From Propionispora sp. 2/2-37 (lineage in GTDB: Bacteria > Bacillota > Negativicutes > Propionisporales > Propionisporaceae): DNA of 64,000 nucleotides. Below, piece after piece: positions 46,986-56,118 of the stretch; position 1 is the stretch's first letter, and every line of letters begins with the position of its first letter. The position numbers were made by a program, and so were the translations under genes. Location of the stretch: the NCBI RefSeq assembly GCF_001298735.1, contig NZ_CYSP01000008.1:146958-210957 (forward strand). The letters are read 5' to 3'. The notes beneath the pieces were generated by a model. That model worked only from the letters and a program-made list of their open reading frames with translations. It was not told the DNA's origin and searched no databases.

Positions 46986-47993
46986 ATGCGTCCACTTATT
47001 GGCATTACTATTGGAGATCCGGCGGGAATCGGCCCGGAAATCGTTATCCGTGCACTGCAGAATCCGGAGATTTATACCCAGATACGCCCGCTGGTGATTG
47101 GCAATCAAAAAATTGTTAAACGCGCCTTAGCCATTTTAAACAGTAATTTTACCTTGCACACAGTAAATAGTCCGGATGAGGGACAATACATTCACGGCAC
47201 CATCGACCTCCTGGATATCGACAATATCAACGGCGACGTTCCCTTCGGCGTCGTCAGCGCCCAGGCCGGTCAGGCGGCATTTGAATATATACAAACCGCC
47301 ATTGACCTGGCGCTGAACAAAAAGATTGACGGCGTGGCCACCGCGCCAATACAAAAAGAAGCCATTCACCGCGCCGGCATTCCCTATATCGGCCATACGG
47401 AAATGTTCACCGGGCTCACCAATTCTCCCCAGGCGGTCACCATGTTTCATGTAAACAAAATGCGCATCTTCTTCCTAAGCCGGCATTTGCCGCTGATCAA
47501 AGCCTGCCAGTACGTAACCTACGACAACGTCCTGCCCTTTATTGAAAACTGCGACGCCGCCATGAAACGCTTGGGCCTGCCTGACGCCCGCCTGGCTGTG
47601 GCGGCCCTGAATCCACACGGCGGCGAACAGGGCCTGTGCGGCGATGAAGAAATAACAGCATTAGCTCCGGCAATAAAAACGGCCCGGGAGCGCGGCATCC
47701 AGGCCTTCGGCCCCATCCCTGCCGATTCGGTCTTCCGTCTGTTTGACATTGATCAGTGCGACGCCGTGCTTTCGCTCTATCATGACCAGGGCCATATCGC
47801 CGCCAAAGTGCATGACTTGGCCAATACCGTTAGCGTGACTGTCGGCCTGCCGTTCGTCCGCACGTCGGTTGACCATGGTACAGCCTTTGACATCGCCGGC
47901 AAAGGCATCGCCAGCTCCAAAAGCATGGAAGAATCCATCCGGGTAACCGGTCAGTATATCAGGCTCATTCAATCGTCAAGGGGTGATGTATAA
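46986..47993 (+). CDS. pdxA2: PdxA2-type 4-phospho-acid dehydrogenase (decarboxylating)
   Basis: A 335-residue member of the PdxA family. RPLIGITIGDPAGIGPEIV opens the protein; metal-binding histidines are in IPYIGHTEMFTG and SLYHDQGHIAAKV, and the end has PFVRTSVDHGTAFDIAG. PdxA2 enzymes next to DUF1537 kinases oxidise D-threonate or D-erythronate 4-phosphate, which then loses CO2 to give dihydroxyacetone phosphate. I start at 46986 (an in-frame TTG at 46980 is closer to AAGGAG; another ATG at 46962 lacks a site). It is coupled to the TIM gene by a one-base overlap. Confidence 0.9.
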   Translation: MRPLIGITIGDPAGIGPEIVIRALQNPEIYTQIRPLVIGNQKIVKRALAILNSNFTLHTVNSPDEGQYIHGTIDLLDIDNINGDVPFGVVSAQAGQAAFEYIQTAIDLALNKKIDGVATAPIQKEAIHRAGIPYIGHTEMFTGLTNSPQAVTMFHVNKMRIFFLSRHLPLIKACQYVTYDNVLPFIENCDAAMKRLGLPDARLAVAALNPHGGEQGLCGDEEITALAPAIKTARERGIQAFGPIPADSVFRLFDIDQCDAVLSLYHDQGHIAAKVHDLANTVSVTVGLPFVRTSVDHGTAFDIAGKGIASSKSMEESIRVTGQYIRLIQSSRGDV

Positions 47994-48796
47994 TGGCACC
48001 GGCAGTTTCTTATCAAAAGCCTTTAATCGGCACAAGCTGGAAAATGAACAAAACCAACCGGGAAGCAATTGCCTATTTGACACGCCTGCAGGAACGGGTT
48101 AAGACGATTGCCGCATCCGTCTTTATCTTGCCGCCGTTTAGCGTACTGTCCGATGCCTGCAAATTCCTGCAGCATTCCGGCAGTAACATCATCATCGGCT
48201 CACAAAATGTCCATTGGGACGATTATGGCGCTTTCACCGGCGAAGTATCGGCGCCCATGCTGAAAGAAATCGGCTGCCAGTTCGTTGAAATCAATCATCA
48301 GGAACGTCGCCGCTGGTTCGGCGAAACGAATGAGACGGCCAACTGGAAGATTCATGCCGTCCTGCGCCACGGTATGTTTCCCATCATTTGCCTGGGGGAT
48401 GAAAAACGGGAAGAATGGCCGCTCACAGAAGCCTTTCTTCGTTATCAGTTGCTACAGCTGCTGACCGGTATTGGCCCCGAAGTGGCGACAAACCTGATTC
48501 TGGCCTATGAACCGCTTTGGGCCATTGGCGCGGCCGAAGCAGCTCCTACCATCCATATAGCTCAGGTTCATTCCCTGCTGCGGCAGCTGCTGGCTGAAAA
48601 ATATGGAGAAACCATTGCCAATGCCATACCGCTCCTTTATGGCGGCAGCGTTAGCCGGAAAAACGCTGCCGAGCTGTCCACGTTGCCGAATGTCGACGGT
48701 CTGTTTATCGGACGCGCCGCCTTGGAAGCGGACGGTTTGGCCGACTTGCTTGAAATGGCCCTCACTTCACAACAACAATCTCACTCCTTGTGCTAA
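47993..48796 (+). CDS. Triose-phosphate-isomerase family protein, possibly a tetrulose-phosphate isomerase
   Basis: A 267-residue TIM-barrel of the TpiA family. The catalytic Lys17 (SWKMNK), His102 (EINHQERRRWFGE) and Glu173 (AYEPLWAIGAA) are all present, so it should be active. Two departures stand out: NHQERR replaces the GHSERR of normal TpiA, and loop 6 has AIGAAEAAP instead of AIGTGxxAt. In erythritol-type pathways a TpiA paralogue (EryH/LerI) isomerises erythrulose phosphates. With a kinase and PdxA2 that yield DHAP, either ordinary DHAP isomerisation or tetrulose-phosphate isomerisation fits. Confidence 0.85.
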   Translation: MAPAVSYQKPLIGTSWKMNKTNREAIAYLTRLQERVKTIAASVFILPPFSVLSDACKFLQHSGSNIIIGSQNVHWDDYGAFTGEVSAPMLKEIGCQFVEINHQERRRWFGETNETANWKIHAVLRHGMFPIICLGDEKREEWPLTEAFLRYQLLQLLTGIGPEVATNLILAYEPLWAIGAAEAAPTIHIAQVHSLLRQLLAEKYGETIANAIPLLYGGSVSRKNAAELSTLPNVDGLFIGRAALEADGLADLLEMALTSQQQSHSLC

Positions 48797-48870
48797 TATC
48801 GCTGTACTTTTTATGTTATAATAAACATAAGAAATTCTAAGTTCTCCAAGCCTAAAGGAGCGGACAGCCC

Positions 48871-49773
48871 ATGCGTCATCTCTTGCTTTTAGTTGCATTT
48901 TGCTTAACAGTTACCGGCGCTTTCCTGCCAACTGCAGCTTCGGCTGAAACGGATACTTACGAAATACGCTCATTACCCCGTGCAAGCGACGATTTATATA
49001 AGGGAATCCCCGCCAACTGGTATCCCGTTTATGCTTTAAAAGGCTTTGACGCCTATGCCGCCGCACTGGGTTCCGACTGGACAAGCAGTTCCGGCAACAA
49101 GAAATTCCTGCCCGCATTAAAAGACTGGGTAACGGCTGCCGAAAAAAAAGGCTGGCTGGTATCACGGGAAATAACAGCTGCCGAAGTGGGAGCACTGCTA
49201 ATTTTAAGCGATTCCTACGGTACTTATGCCGGCCTGGTAACCGAGGTATATGCCGATAAACTATACTACAAAATGCCGAACATCGAGGGACTGCCGTCGT
49301 TGTTTACTTTAAACTACAGCGATAAAAATCTTGGCGGTTATAAACTTATCGGACTGATTGTACCCCGCCAGGCTGCGGCTTCGGCCTTCAGTTTTAACGC
49401 CGCCCGGTTGCCTTCAGTAGAACCGGACGAAAGCTACAAGGGACTACCTCCTGGCTCGCCGCTCATTCCGCTATTGAAAGAGTTTGACAGGCTCCATTCC
49501 CAGTCCATCGCCTGGACGGATCAGTTGGAGCAATGGCTGGCTTTAGCGGAAGCAAACAGACTGAAAGTTTCACTGGACCCGCGTTCTGCCAAAACAGGCG
49601 CCCTGCTGCTCACTTATAAGAACAGAAAAATAGCCGAAGCCCGATTGGTCAAAGCCGTCTATCCCGATCGCATCATTGTGGAGCAGAGCGCAAACAACCA
49701 AATCCACTTTGAACAATTGCTTTATTCGGATCTTAGCAATTTCGCTTTCTATATTTATCCTCAACAGGCCTAA
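48871..49773 (+). CDS. Exported protein with two degenerate CHAP-like repeats
   Basis: A 300-residue exported protein with a signal peptide (MRHLLLLVAFCLTVTGAFLP, cleavage near ASAE) after AAAGGAG. It has two related halves, about residues 45-170 and 190-298. Each has the CHAP/NlpC-like order: YKG(I/L)P, a tryptophan-rich helix (KDWVTAAEKKGWLV; EQWLALAEANRLKV), then GALLIL/GALLLT, a strand pair ending VTEVYADKLYYKMP/VKAVYPDRIIVEQS and a final FTLNYSDKNLGG/EQLLYSDLSNF. The catalytic Cys and His expected for CHAP are missing in both, so it is probably a binding rather than a cutting protein. No firm family recognised. Confidence 0.7.
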   Translation: MRHLLLLVAFCLTVTGAFLPTAASAETDTYEIRSLPRASDDLYKGIPANWYPVYALKGFDAYAAALGSDWTSSSGNKKFLPALKDWVTAAEKKGWLVSREITAAEVGALLILSDSYGTYAGLVTEVYADKLYYKMPNIEGLPSLFTLNYSDKNLGGYKLIGLIVPRQAAASAFSFNAARLPSVEPDESYKGLPPGSPLIPLLKEFDRLHSQSIAWTDQLEQWLALAEANRLKVSLDPRSAKTGALLLTYKNRKIAEARLVKAVYPDRIIVEQSANNQIHFEQLLYSDLSNFAFYIYPQQA

Positions 49774-49997
49774 TCTTCCACATGATTAACCAGCAAGTCC
49801 TGGATCTTCGGAGTACAGCGCCGCCCCCCGCAAGGACCGGAACCGGCACCGGTGGCTTTTTGTACTTTCTCTACCGTATCCGCTCCCGCGGTTATGGCTT
49901 TCTTTATCGTAGCGCGGCTTATTCCTTTACATAGGCAAATCTTGGTCAATTTATCCAGGATATCCGCATTTAGCTTTTCCTCCAAACAGCTCACCAC
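49770..49997 (-). CDS. BFD-like [2Fe-2S]-binding protein
   Basis: A 75-residue small protein with the bacterioferritin-associated-ferredoxin fold. The cluster ligands are Cys21 and Cys23 (KICLCKGIS), Cys56 and Cys61 (GPCGGRRC), with the usual spacing CxC-32-Cx4C. It begins at GTG; the site before it is weak (AAGG) and another start a few codons later is possible. The fold occurs alone or in oxidoreductases that carry electrons. Its stop overlaps the end of the convergent CHAP-like gene by four bases. Partner enzyme unknown; the nearby broken 2-oxoacid oxidoreductase is one candidate. Confidence 0.85.
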   Translation of the reverse strand: MVSCLEEKLNADILDKLTKICLCKGISRATIKKAITAGADTVEKVQKATGAGSGPCGGRRCTPKIQDLLVNHVED

Positions 49998-50146
49998 CCT
50001 TAACTTTTTATAAACATATAAAGAAGAAATGTGGCATCTGGCAAAATGACAGGTGCCTATTTTGTTGGTTGACCGGTGGTACGGAAAGTTTCAAAAAATA
50101 GACCCGGTATATAGTTTATCCGGTGAATTCAGAAAAACTCCGGCAA

Positions 50147-50476
50147 TTAGGCCAACTCATCCATTAAATTCAAAGTACTCATGAATAATGCCTGAATCGG
50201 CCAGATATTTAGCGGAAGGTTTCCCGGAAACATTCCTCCACATCGCCGGGAGCCACCACAATGCGTGGGAATTCTCCTGTGAGGCATGGACAACGAAATT
50301 AAGATCGACCTGGGCAGTCCGGTACTGGGACCGCCCCGCTGGGCATTGACAATCACAATAGGGACTTCGACCTGAGCCGCAAAGCCCAGTGCCTCCACCA
50401 TCAGGGAAAAGCCGTCGCTGCTGGACATATCCTCGCAAAAAGAAATAACGTCCTTTCCGGGATATTTCCGTATCAT
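50147..50476 (-). pseudogene. 2-oxoacid:ferredoxin oxidoreductase alpha-subunit remnant
   Basis: A fragment of the middle of a KorA/VorB/IorA-like alpha subunit: DGFSLMVEALGFAAQVEVP and IVIVNAQRGGPSTGLP are diagnostic. After about 50325 the frame shifts, continuing as DLNFVVHAS, and near 50275 it shifts back to read RIVVAPGDVEECFRETF-like text. The N-terminal ~80 residues and the C-terminal half are missing; a good ribosome binding site and ATG at 50476 now lead straight into the middle of the protein, which implies an internal deletion. It cannot be functional. Confidence 0.75.
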
Positions 50477-50583
50477 AAAGACACACCTCCATTTCAAATC
50501 GGTACCCCGACAGGTCATATCCGGCAGGAGTTGCCTTGCCGGAAAGAGAATATCCAAATAACCAGCAAAGGAGGTGCCCATAA

Positions 50584-51846
50584 TTGCTGTGGTCGAAAAT
50601 ATTTCCAAAAACCATCCATCTTCCGGATGTAAAGGCCCGGGAATTTCTGCGCTATCTTGGTCCCGGGATTTTAGTGACCGTAGGCTTTATTGATCCGGGA
50701 AACTGGGCCGCCAACATTGCCGCCGGTGCCGATTACGGCTATGCGCTGCTGTGGATGGTTACTTTGTCCACGATCATGCTGATTGTACTCCAGCACAATG
50801 TAGCCCACCTCGGTATTGCTACCGGCTACTGCCTGTCGGAAGCCGCCGCCATCTTTCTGCCCAACTGGCTGTCCCGCGGTATCCTGCTTTCTGCTGTCGG
50901 CGCCGCCATTGCCACAGCTGTGGCCGAAATTCTGGGCATGGCAATTGCAGTGCGTATTCTGACCGGCCTGCCGCTTATGCTGGGAGCAATACTGGCAGCC
51001 ATCATGTCTTCCACACTGCTGTTAACCAATTCTTACAACCGGCTGGAAAAATGGATTGTCGGTTTTGTCTCACTCATTGGATTCTCTTTCTTACTGGAAC
51101 TCTATCTGACCAATATCGACTGGCTGCAGGCGGCTAAAGGCTGGGTAACTCCCCAGATTCCCGCAGGCGCACTGCCGATTGTCATGAGTGTGCTCGGCGC
51201 CGTGGTTATGCCGCACAACCTGTTTTTACATTCCGAGGTCATCCAGAGCCGGCAATGGAATCTTGAGGATGACTCGTTAATCCGGCGGCAGTTAAAATAC
51301 GAATTTTTTGATACGCTGTTTTCCATGCTGATTGGCTGGGCCATTAACAGCGCCATGATTCTGGTGGCGGCTGCAACCTTTTTTCAGGTCGGCGTCCATG
51401 TGGGAACACTGGAGCAGGCCGAAGAAATGCTCCGCCCGCTGCTTGGCGGCACGGCTTCCGCCATTTTTGCCCTGGCGCTGTTATTTTCCGGCTTTTCCTC
51501 CACCAGTACGGCCGGGATGGCCGGTGGCAGTATTTTCGCCGGTATGTTTCGTGAACCCTATAATATCAGGGATGTCCACACGCGTTGGGGCGTAGCCATT
51601 ACCTACCTGTTTGCCGTTTTGATCATTTACTTTATTTCCGATCCTTTCGCCGGTTTAGTGATTTCACAGATCGTACTAAGCGTCCAGTTGCCGATTACTA
51701 TTTTTTTGCAGATTTATTTGACTTCCTCATCCAGGGTAATGGGAAAATACGCCAATAAACCACACCTGAAGCTGATACTGTCGGTCATCGGCTTACTGGT
51801 CAGCCTGCTTAATATCCTGCTGTTAATAGATTTGCTGTCTTCTTAG
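50584..51846 (+). CDS. Nramp family divalent metal transporter
   Basis: A 420-residue membrane protein with about 11 segments. Segment 1 carries the metal-binding DPGN (Asp37, Asn40) in GFIDPGNWAANIAAG, and segment 6 the MPH motif in VVMPHNLFLHSEV. These are the hallmark residues for Mn2+/Fe2+ coordination by proton-coupled Nramp carriers. It starts at TTG, 7 bases after AAAGGAGGTG. It is a single-gene transcript with a terminator right after the stop. Divergent from the dead 2-oxoacid oxidoreductase fragment, whose own leader overlaps the gap. Confidence 0.93.
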   Translation: MLWSKIFPKTIHLPDVKAREFLRYLGPGILVTVGFIDPGNWAANIAAGADYGYALLWMVTLSTIMLIVLQHNVAHLGIATGYCLSEAAAIFLPNWLSRGILLSAVGAAIATAVAEILGMAIAVRILTGLPLMLGAILAAIMSSTLLLTNSYNRLEKWIVGFVSLIGFSFLLELYLTNIDWLQAAKGWVTPQIPAGALPIVMSVLGAVVMPHNLFLHSEVIQSRQWNLEDDSLIRRQLKYEFFDTLFSMLIGWAINSAMILVAAATFFQVGVHVGTLEQAEEMLRPLLGGTASAIFALALLFSGFSSTSTAGMAGGSIFAGMFREPYNIRDVHTRWGVAITYLFAVLIIYFISDPFAGLVISQIVLSVQLPITIFLQIYLTSSSRVMGKYANKPHLKLILSVIGLLVSLLNILLLIDLLSS

Positions 51847-51859
51847 TGAACGGCGTGCG

Positions 51860-51896
51860 AAAGGCCGTGGCTTATATAGCAAAGCCACGGCCTCTT
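51860..51896. terminator. Bidirectional terminator between Nramp and LtaS-like genes
   Basis: AAAGGCCGTGGCT and AGCCACGGCCTCTTT pair around a 10-base loop, between two convergent genes, with A- and T-rich ends in both directions. Confidence 0.85.
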
Positions 51897-51910
51897 TCTT
51901 CTCTATAATT

Positions 51911-53785
51911 TTACCGTTTGCCAAAATAACTGCTGCGGATCATCTTGTCTGCCAGTTCCAATCCATGCACGGCATGCTCTTCCTCCTGACTGTCCGCAGC
52001 CTGTCCAACAAACTGGCCGTCCACCAGCACGGCAAAATCCTTATTGGTCTTCAGCAGGTTGCGGCCCATAGCCGTATGGGAATAGGTTTTCTCTTCCACG
52101 CCCATTACATAGGAAATAGTCGGCAAGATATCAATATGACCGCCCTTGGTCCAGACTTCCTCACCTGGCAAGTCCTTCTGATAAATCAGGAACGGAACGC
52201 GATGATTGTTGGTAAGCCACCAGTCCTCTGCCGGTTGTATCTTGGGTATTTCGTCATTATAGAATTTGTGCACTCCGTTATGGTCGCCATAAATGACTAC
52301 AACCGTGTTATCCAGCAGCCCCTCTTCATCCAGCCTATCCAGGAATTTGCCGATTTGCTCATCGGTATAACGTACAGTATGGAAGCTGGCTTCCATTTTG
52401 GTTCCTTCAAATTTCTTGTCCACTTTCAACGTTTTATATTTATCAGGCAGTTCAAATGGTCCATGATTGGTCATCGTAATCAAAAAGGTAAAAAACGGCT
52501 GCTGCTGCTCTTTAATATACGGCACCAGCTGCTGCAGGAAAGAGCCGTCACTCAGGCCAAGACCAATGACCTCATCAATTTTAAAATAGTTGGAATCTAT
52601 GCAATAGTCATAACCGATGGACTGCATGGCATGCATCCAGTTCCAGTAGCCCCGGTTATCCGGATGAGCCGCCATCACGGAATATCCCATATGATCAAAT
52701 AATTTCGGCAATGAATTATACGTATTATCGGGATAACGGTAGTACGTTGACCCCATACGCACCGGATACACCGAGGTATTGGCCATAAACTCGGCATCGG
52801 ACGTCGTTCCTACATTTACCTGTTCATAGAAATCAGGAAAATAAATGCTATGCTTTAACAGGCGGTTTAGTACCGGAGTAATCTCCTGCCCGTCCAATTC
52901 ATTTTTTAAATAAAAGGTTTCCAGCGATTCTACCTGAATCACTAGCAGATTTTTCCCCTTGAACATGCCTTTATAAATATTATCCGGCACATTCTCCTGC
53001 TTATCCTGATACCATTTGTCGATTTCCCGCTGGTCGGCATCCGTCAAAACAAGCTGTTGACAATCAGTAAAATAATTATAGGCATCAAATAAATGATATC
53101 CCATCGGTGACAAGTCGGTAACCGTCTGGATCGGTGTCCAGCAAATTTCAAACAAAAACTGCTTTTGGCCCCGCTCATCCGAAAGATCAAAAACATAATG
53201 TGCATAGGAAAGATAACTAATGGAAAAGGCGATAAGTCCCAGACAGGCCGGTATGCTTCTTTTGGCCAGGCAGTAAACTTCCCTGCGTCTCCAGCACCAA
53301 TAGATCAGAAAGGGTATATCTAAAAATAACAGCACATCCAGCATACTGCCCATCGACATGATGCTTCCGGTGAGATTTTGCAGATTAGCATACTGTTTGA
53401 CAACATGTATGGATATAAACGTGCCAAAGGCCCGGAAATACCATAAATCGAACAATAACAAAGTGGAAAACGCCACAATAAACGATAGGAAGTACCAAAA
53501 TCGCTTTTTTCCGCTTAACAAAAAAGAAAAGGATAAAAAAATAAAAATAAAAGCAAAATAAACCAGATAGGTAGGCACAATGTATGCCATATCAATCCAG
53601 GAAGAAAAAACATAGTGTGTTTTGTTGACAATGGCGATAATAACCACCGATTTTAAAACAATCGAAAAAGCTGTATATAGAAAAAGAAAAGTATGAGGAA
53701 CGGCTGCTTTTCTGCACTTTTCTTTTAACTGCAACAAAAATTGACCCAGCCCCTGACTGGATGCTGATTTTGTCTGTAACTCCAT
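51911..53785 (-). CDS. LtaS-like sulfatase / phosphoglycerol transferase
   Basis: A protein of about 624 residues with five N-terminal membrane helices (about 30-220) and an extracytoplasmic alkaline-phosphatase-superfamily domain. LLVIQVESLETFYLKNEL holds the first metal-binding Glu, VGTTSDAEFMANTSVYP the nucleophile Thr, and VVIYGDHNGVH plus GGHIDILPTISYVMG the late metal ligands. This layout is that of lipoteichoic acid synthase and related phosphoglycerol transferases. In a diderm the polymer or glycan it decorates is unknown. Two ATGs follow GGAGG; I use 53785 (the other is 53788). Confidence 0.9.
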   Translation of the reverse strand: MELQTKSASSQGLGQFLLQLKEKCRKAAVPHTFLFLYTAFSIVLKSVVIIAIVNKTHYVFSSWIDMAYIVPTYLVYFAFIFIFLSFSFLLSGKKRFWYFLSFIVAFSTLLLFDLWYFRAFGTFISIHVVKQYANLQNLTGSIMSMGSMLDVLLFLDIPFLIYWCWRRREVYCLAKRSIPACLGLIAFSISYLSYAHYVFDLSDERGQKQFLFEICWTPIQTVTDLSPMGYHLFDAYNYFTDCQQLVLTDADQREIDKWYQDKQENVPDNIYKGMFKGKNLLVIQVESLETFYLKNELDGQEITPVLNRLLKHSIYFPDFYEQVNVGTTSDAEFMANTSVYPVRMGSTYYRYPDNTYNSLPKLFDHMGYSVMAAHPDNRGYWNWMHAMQSIGYDYCIDSNYFKIDEVIGLGLSDGSFLQQLVPYIKEQQQPFFTFLITMTNHGPFELPDKYKTLKVDKKFEGTKMEASFHTVRYTDEQIGKFLDRLDEEGLLDNTVVVIYGDHNGVHKFYNDEIPKIQPAEDWWLTNNHRVPFLIYQKDLPGEEVWTKGGHIDILPTISYVMGVEEKTYSHTAMGRNLLKTNKDFAVLVDGQFVGQAADSQEEEHAVHGLELADKMIRSSYFGKR

Positions 53786-53979
53786 CATTCTGCCTCCATT
53801 TGACAAAATAAGAACGACTATACCGTTAAAATAATATCAAATCCTGTTGATTGATGTAAATGCCATAACTGTAAAAAATTCTAAAATTCTAAAATAACTG
53901 TGGTCAGCGCATCATTTTCACTAAAAATACCGTTGTTATGCAGCAGTCAGTATTAAAGGACCTCATAAACGAAACAACT

Positions 53980-54009
53980 TAAACCCGCTGCCGGATAAGC
54001 AGCGGGTTA
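53980..54009. terminator. Hairpin in the gap before yigZ
   Basis: TAACCCGCTGC-like stem: AACCCGCTGC (53982-53991) and GCAGCGGGTT (53999-54008) around CGGATAA. The gap 53786-54107 otherwise holds only a possible yigZ promoter, TTGATT at 54044-54049 and TATGCT at 54068-54073. Confidence 0.6.
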
Positions 54010-54107
54010 TTGTAAGTTGGCATCGGATTGTATTACGTAAAGATTGATTAAGAAAATCCAGTTATGCTATGCTAATACTATGTCAGCCTTAATAATGAGG
54101 TGCGAAT

Positions 54108-54749
54108 ATGCTAACAAGCTATCGGACGGTTGCCGGTTACGGCGAAACTGTTTTGGAAGTAAATAAATCACGGTTTATCATCTACGTTGACCGGGTTGAA
54201 ACGGAAGAAAGCGCCCAGCAGTTCATTACCCGGATCAAAAAAAAGCACTGGGATGCTACCCACAACTGTTCGGCCTATATCATCGGTGAACAGGAACAAT
54301 ACCAAAAAGCCGACGATGACGGCGAACCAAGTGGTACGGCAGGCAGACCCATCCTGGAAGTTATCAAAAAGGCGGCTCTCAGAGATACGGTTGCCGTAGT
54401 AACCCGTTACTTTGGCGGTATTAAGCTGGGTGCCGGCGGACTGATCCGGGCCTATGGGAAAGGGGCTGCTGCCGGCCTTAAAGCCGCCGGTTTGGTGGAA
54501 CGGGTTCTTTATGCCACAGTGGGTATCGAAATTGATTATACGTTGCAGGGAATTGTTGAGAACCATCTGCGTACCGGCGGCTATCACATTCTCACGAAAG
54601 AATATTATGAAAGAGTTAACATTCTAACCCTGGAAAGGGTTGGCCAGGAAGAACTCTTTGAAGCAAAAATCAATGACTGGACGGCAGGAACCGCTAAAAT
54701 CACTCATCTTGATCCACAGTATCTGGATATACCGCTAAAATCGGAGTAG
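54108..54749 (+). CDS. yigZ: YigZ/IMPACT family protein (UPF0029)
   Basis: A 213-residue protein of the conserved YigZ family. The N-terminal IMPACT domain shows SRFIIYVDRVETEESAQQF, HNCSAYIIGEQEQ and the signature DDGEPSGTAGRPILEVI, followed by VAVVTRYFGGIKLGAGGLIRAYG. The C-terminal RNA-binding-like domain completes it (DYTLQGIVENHL). The eukaryotic homologue controls translation; the bacterial role is unclear. Standing alone with its own start context AATGAGGTGCGAAT. Confidence 0.95.
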   Translation: MLTSYRTVAGYGETVLEVNKSRFIIYVDRVETEESAQQFITRIKKKHWDATHNCSAYIIGEQEQYQKADDDGEPSGTAGRPILEVIKKAALRDTVAVVTRYFGGIKLGAGGLIRAYGKGAAAGLKAAGLVERVLYATVGIEIDYTLQGIVENHLRTGGYHILTKEYYERVNILTLERVGQEELFEAKINDWTAGTAKITHLDPQYLDIPLKSE

Positions 54750-54759
54750 GCTTTTTTTA

Positions 54760-56118
54760 TTACACTGATGACAGTTTGGCGGCCATACGCTGTACATAGC
54801 AAAGCCGCAGGGCCAGGCCAACCGCTCCGGCGGCTAAGCCGGTAATAAACCCGATCCAGTAGCCGAAAGCTCCCTGAGCCGTATAGTTGGCTAACAGATA
54901 ACCTACCGGCAGACCGATTAACCAGTAAGAAACCAGCGCCATGATAAAGGTCACCTTTACATCTTTATACCCGCGCAGAATGCCCTGAATCGGAGCCGCA
55001 ACGGCATCGGATAATTGAAAAAAGGCGGCATATATCAGGAAGGCTTCAATTAAAGGAAGAACTTCCGCACTATCGGAATAAAAAGCAGCCACCTGATGAT
55101 TATAAAAAATCAACCCCAGTGCCGACATGACCGACAGGCAAACCGCTGTGACGATTCCCAGTAATCCGTAGCGGCGGGCGTCCGTAAGGCGTCCGGCCCC
55201 AACCTCAAAGCCAACGATGATGGTCAGCGTCATGGAAATACTTAACGGCAGCATATAAACCAGGGAAGCAAAGTTGATTGCCGCCTGATGCGCGGCAATC
55301 GTTATCGTGCCAAACTTAGCCATTAATAGAGCAACCACTCCAAAAATACTGGTTTCACAAAAAATCGCAAAACCGATGGGAATTCCGATATACAGCAAAT
55401 CTTTAAGCGTACTCACCGATAAAGAATGCTTTGCGCCAAATATCCGGTATTCTTTAAACGGTGGTAAAAAGTGAATGACCATCGCGCTGACAACGGCCAT
55501 AAACCAATAAGTAAGCGCCGAAGCATAACCGGCGCCAATCCCGCCGAAGGCCGGCAGTCCCATTTTACCGAAAATAAATGCATAATTTAATAAAATATTG
55601 ACCGGTAGGGCGCTAACCGAGATGAACATGCTCACCCGGGTATAGCCCAACGTATCGATAAAACTGCGTAATACCATGTTGACAAAAAATGGAATGACCC
55701 CTAATGAAATAGCCGCTAAAAAGCCATAGGCGATCCGGTAGACTTCCGCTTCGAGGTTCAGCAGAAAAAGTACCGGCGAAAGAACCAAAGCACCGCCAAC
55801 AATGGTGGCCATACCAAGAAACAGCGCCAAATAGAGTCCCTGAATTACCATGTACGGCACTTGCGCCTGTTTCTTCGCACCGTGCAATTGCGCCAGATTG
55901 GGAGTAATGGCCATTAATATTCCATTGATGGCTGTAAATACCGGCATCCATAAATTGCTGCCGATAGCCACCCCCGCTAAATCGTTCCGCCCGGCGTGTC
56001 CGGACATAGTTGTATCAAAAAAATTAAACGCACAAAAAGCGACTTGCGTGATCAAAATGGGGTATAAAATAAACATAAATAACTTTAGTTTTTGTTTCCA
56101 GGAATGAGCTTCTTTCAT
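54760..56118 (-). CDS. MATE family efflux transporter
   Basis: A 452-residue transporter with 12 membrane segments and the internal two-fold repeat of the multidrug and toxin extrusion family (NorM/DinF-like). The first segment contains LYPILITQVAFCAFNFFDTTMSGHAGRNDLAGVAIG split over two helices, the typical MATE start; the second half starts ILYIGIPIGFAIFCETSIFG. I use the ATG at 56118, with AAGAGGTGTTTT upstream, rather than a 27-residue longer version. Exchanges Na+ or H+ for cationic drugs or metabolites; the substrate is unknown. Confidence 0.93.
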   Translation of the reverse strand: MKEAHSWKQKLKLFMFILYPILITQVAFCAFNFFDTTMSGHAGRNDLAGVAIGSNLWMPVFTAINGILMAITPNLAQLHGAKKQAQVPYMVIQGLYLALFLGMATIVGGALVLSPVLFLLNLEAEVYRIAYGFLAAISLGVIPFFVNMVLRSFIDTLGYTRVSMFISVSALPVNILLNYAFIFGKMGLPAFGGIGAGYASALTYWFMAVVSAMVIHFLPPFKEYRIFGAKHSLSVSTLKDLLYIGIPIGFAIFCETSIFGVVALLMAKFGTITIAAHQAAINFASLVYMLPLSISMTLTIIVGFEVGAGRLTDARRYGLLGIVTAVCLSVMSALGLIFYNHQVAAFYSDSAEVLPLIEAFLIYAAFFQLSDAVAAPIQGILRGYKDVKVTFIMALVSYWLIGLPVGYLLANYTAQGAFGYWIGFITGLAAGAVGLALRLCYVQRMAAKLSSV

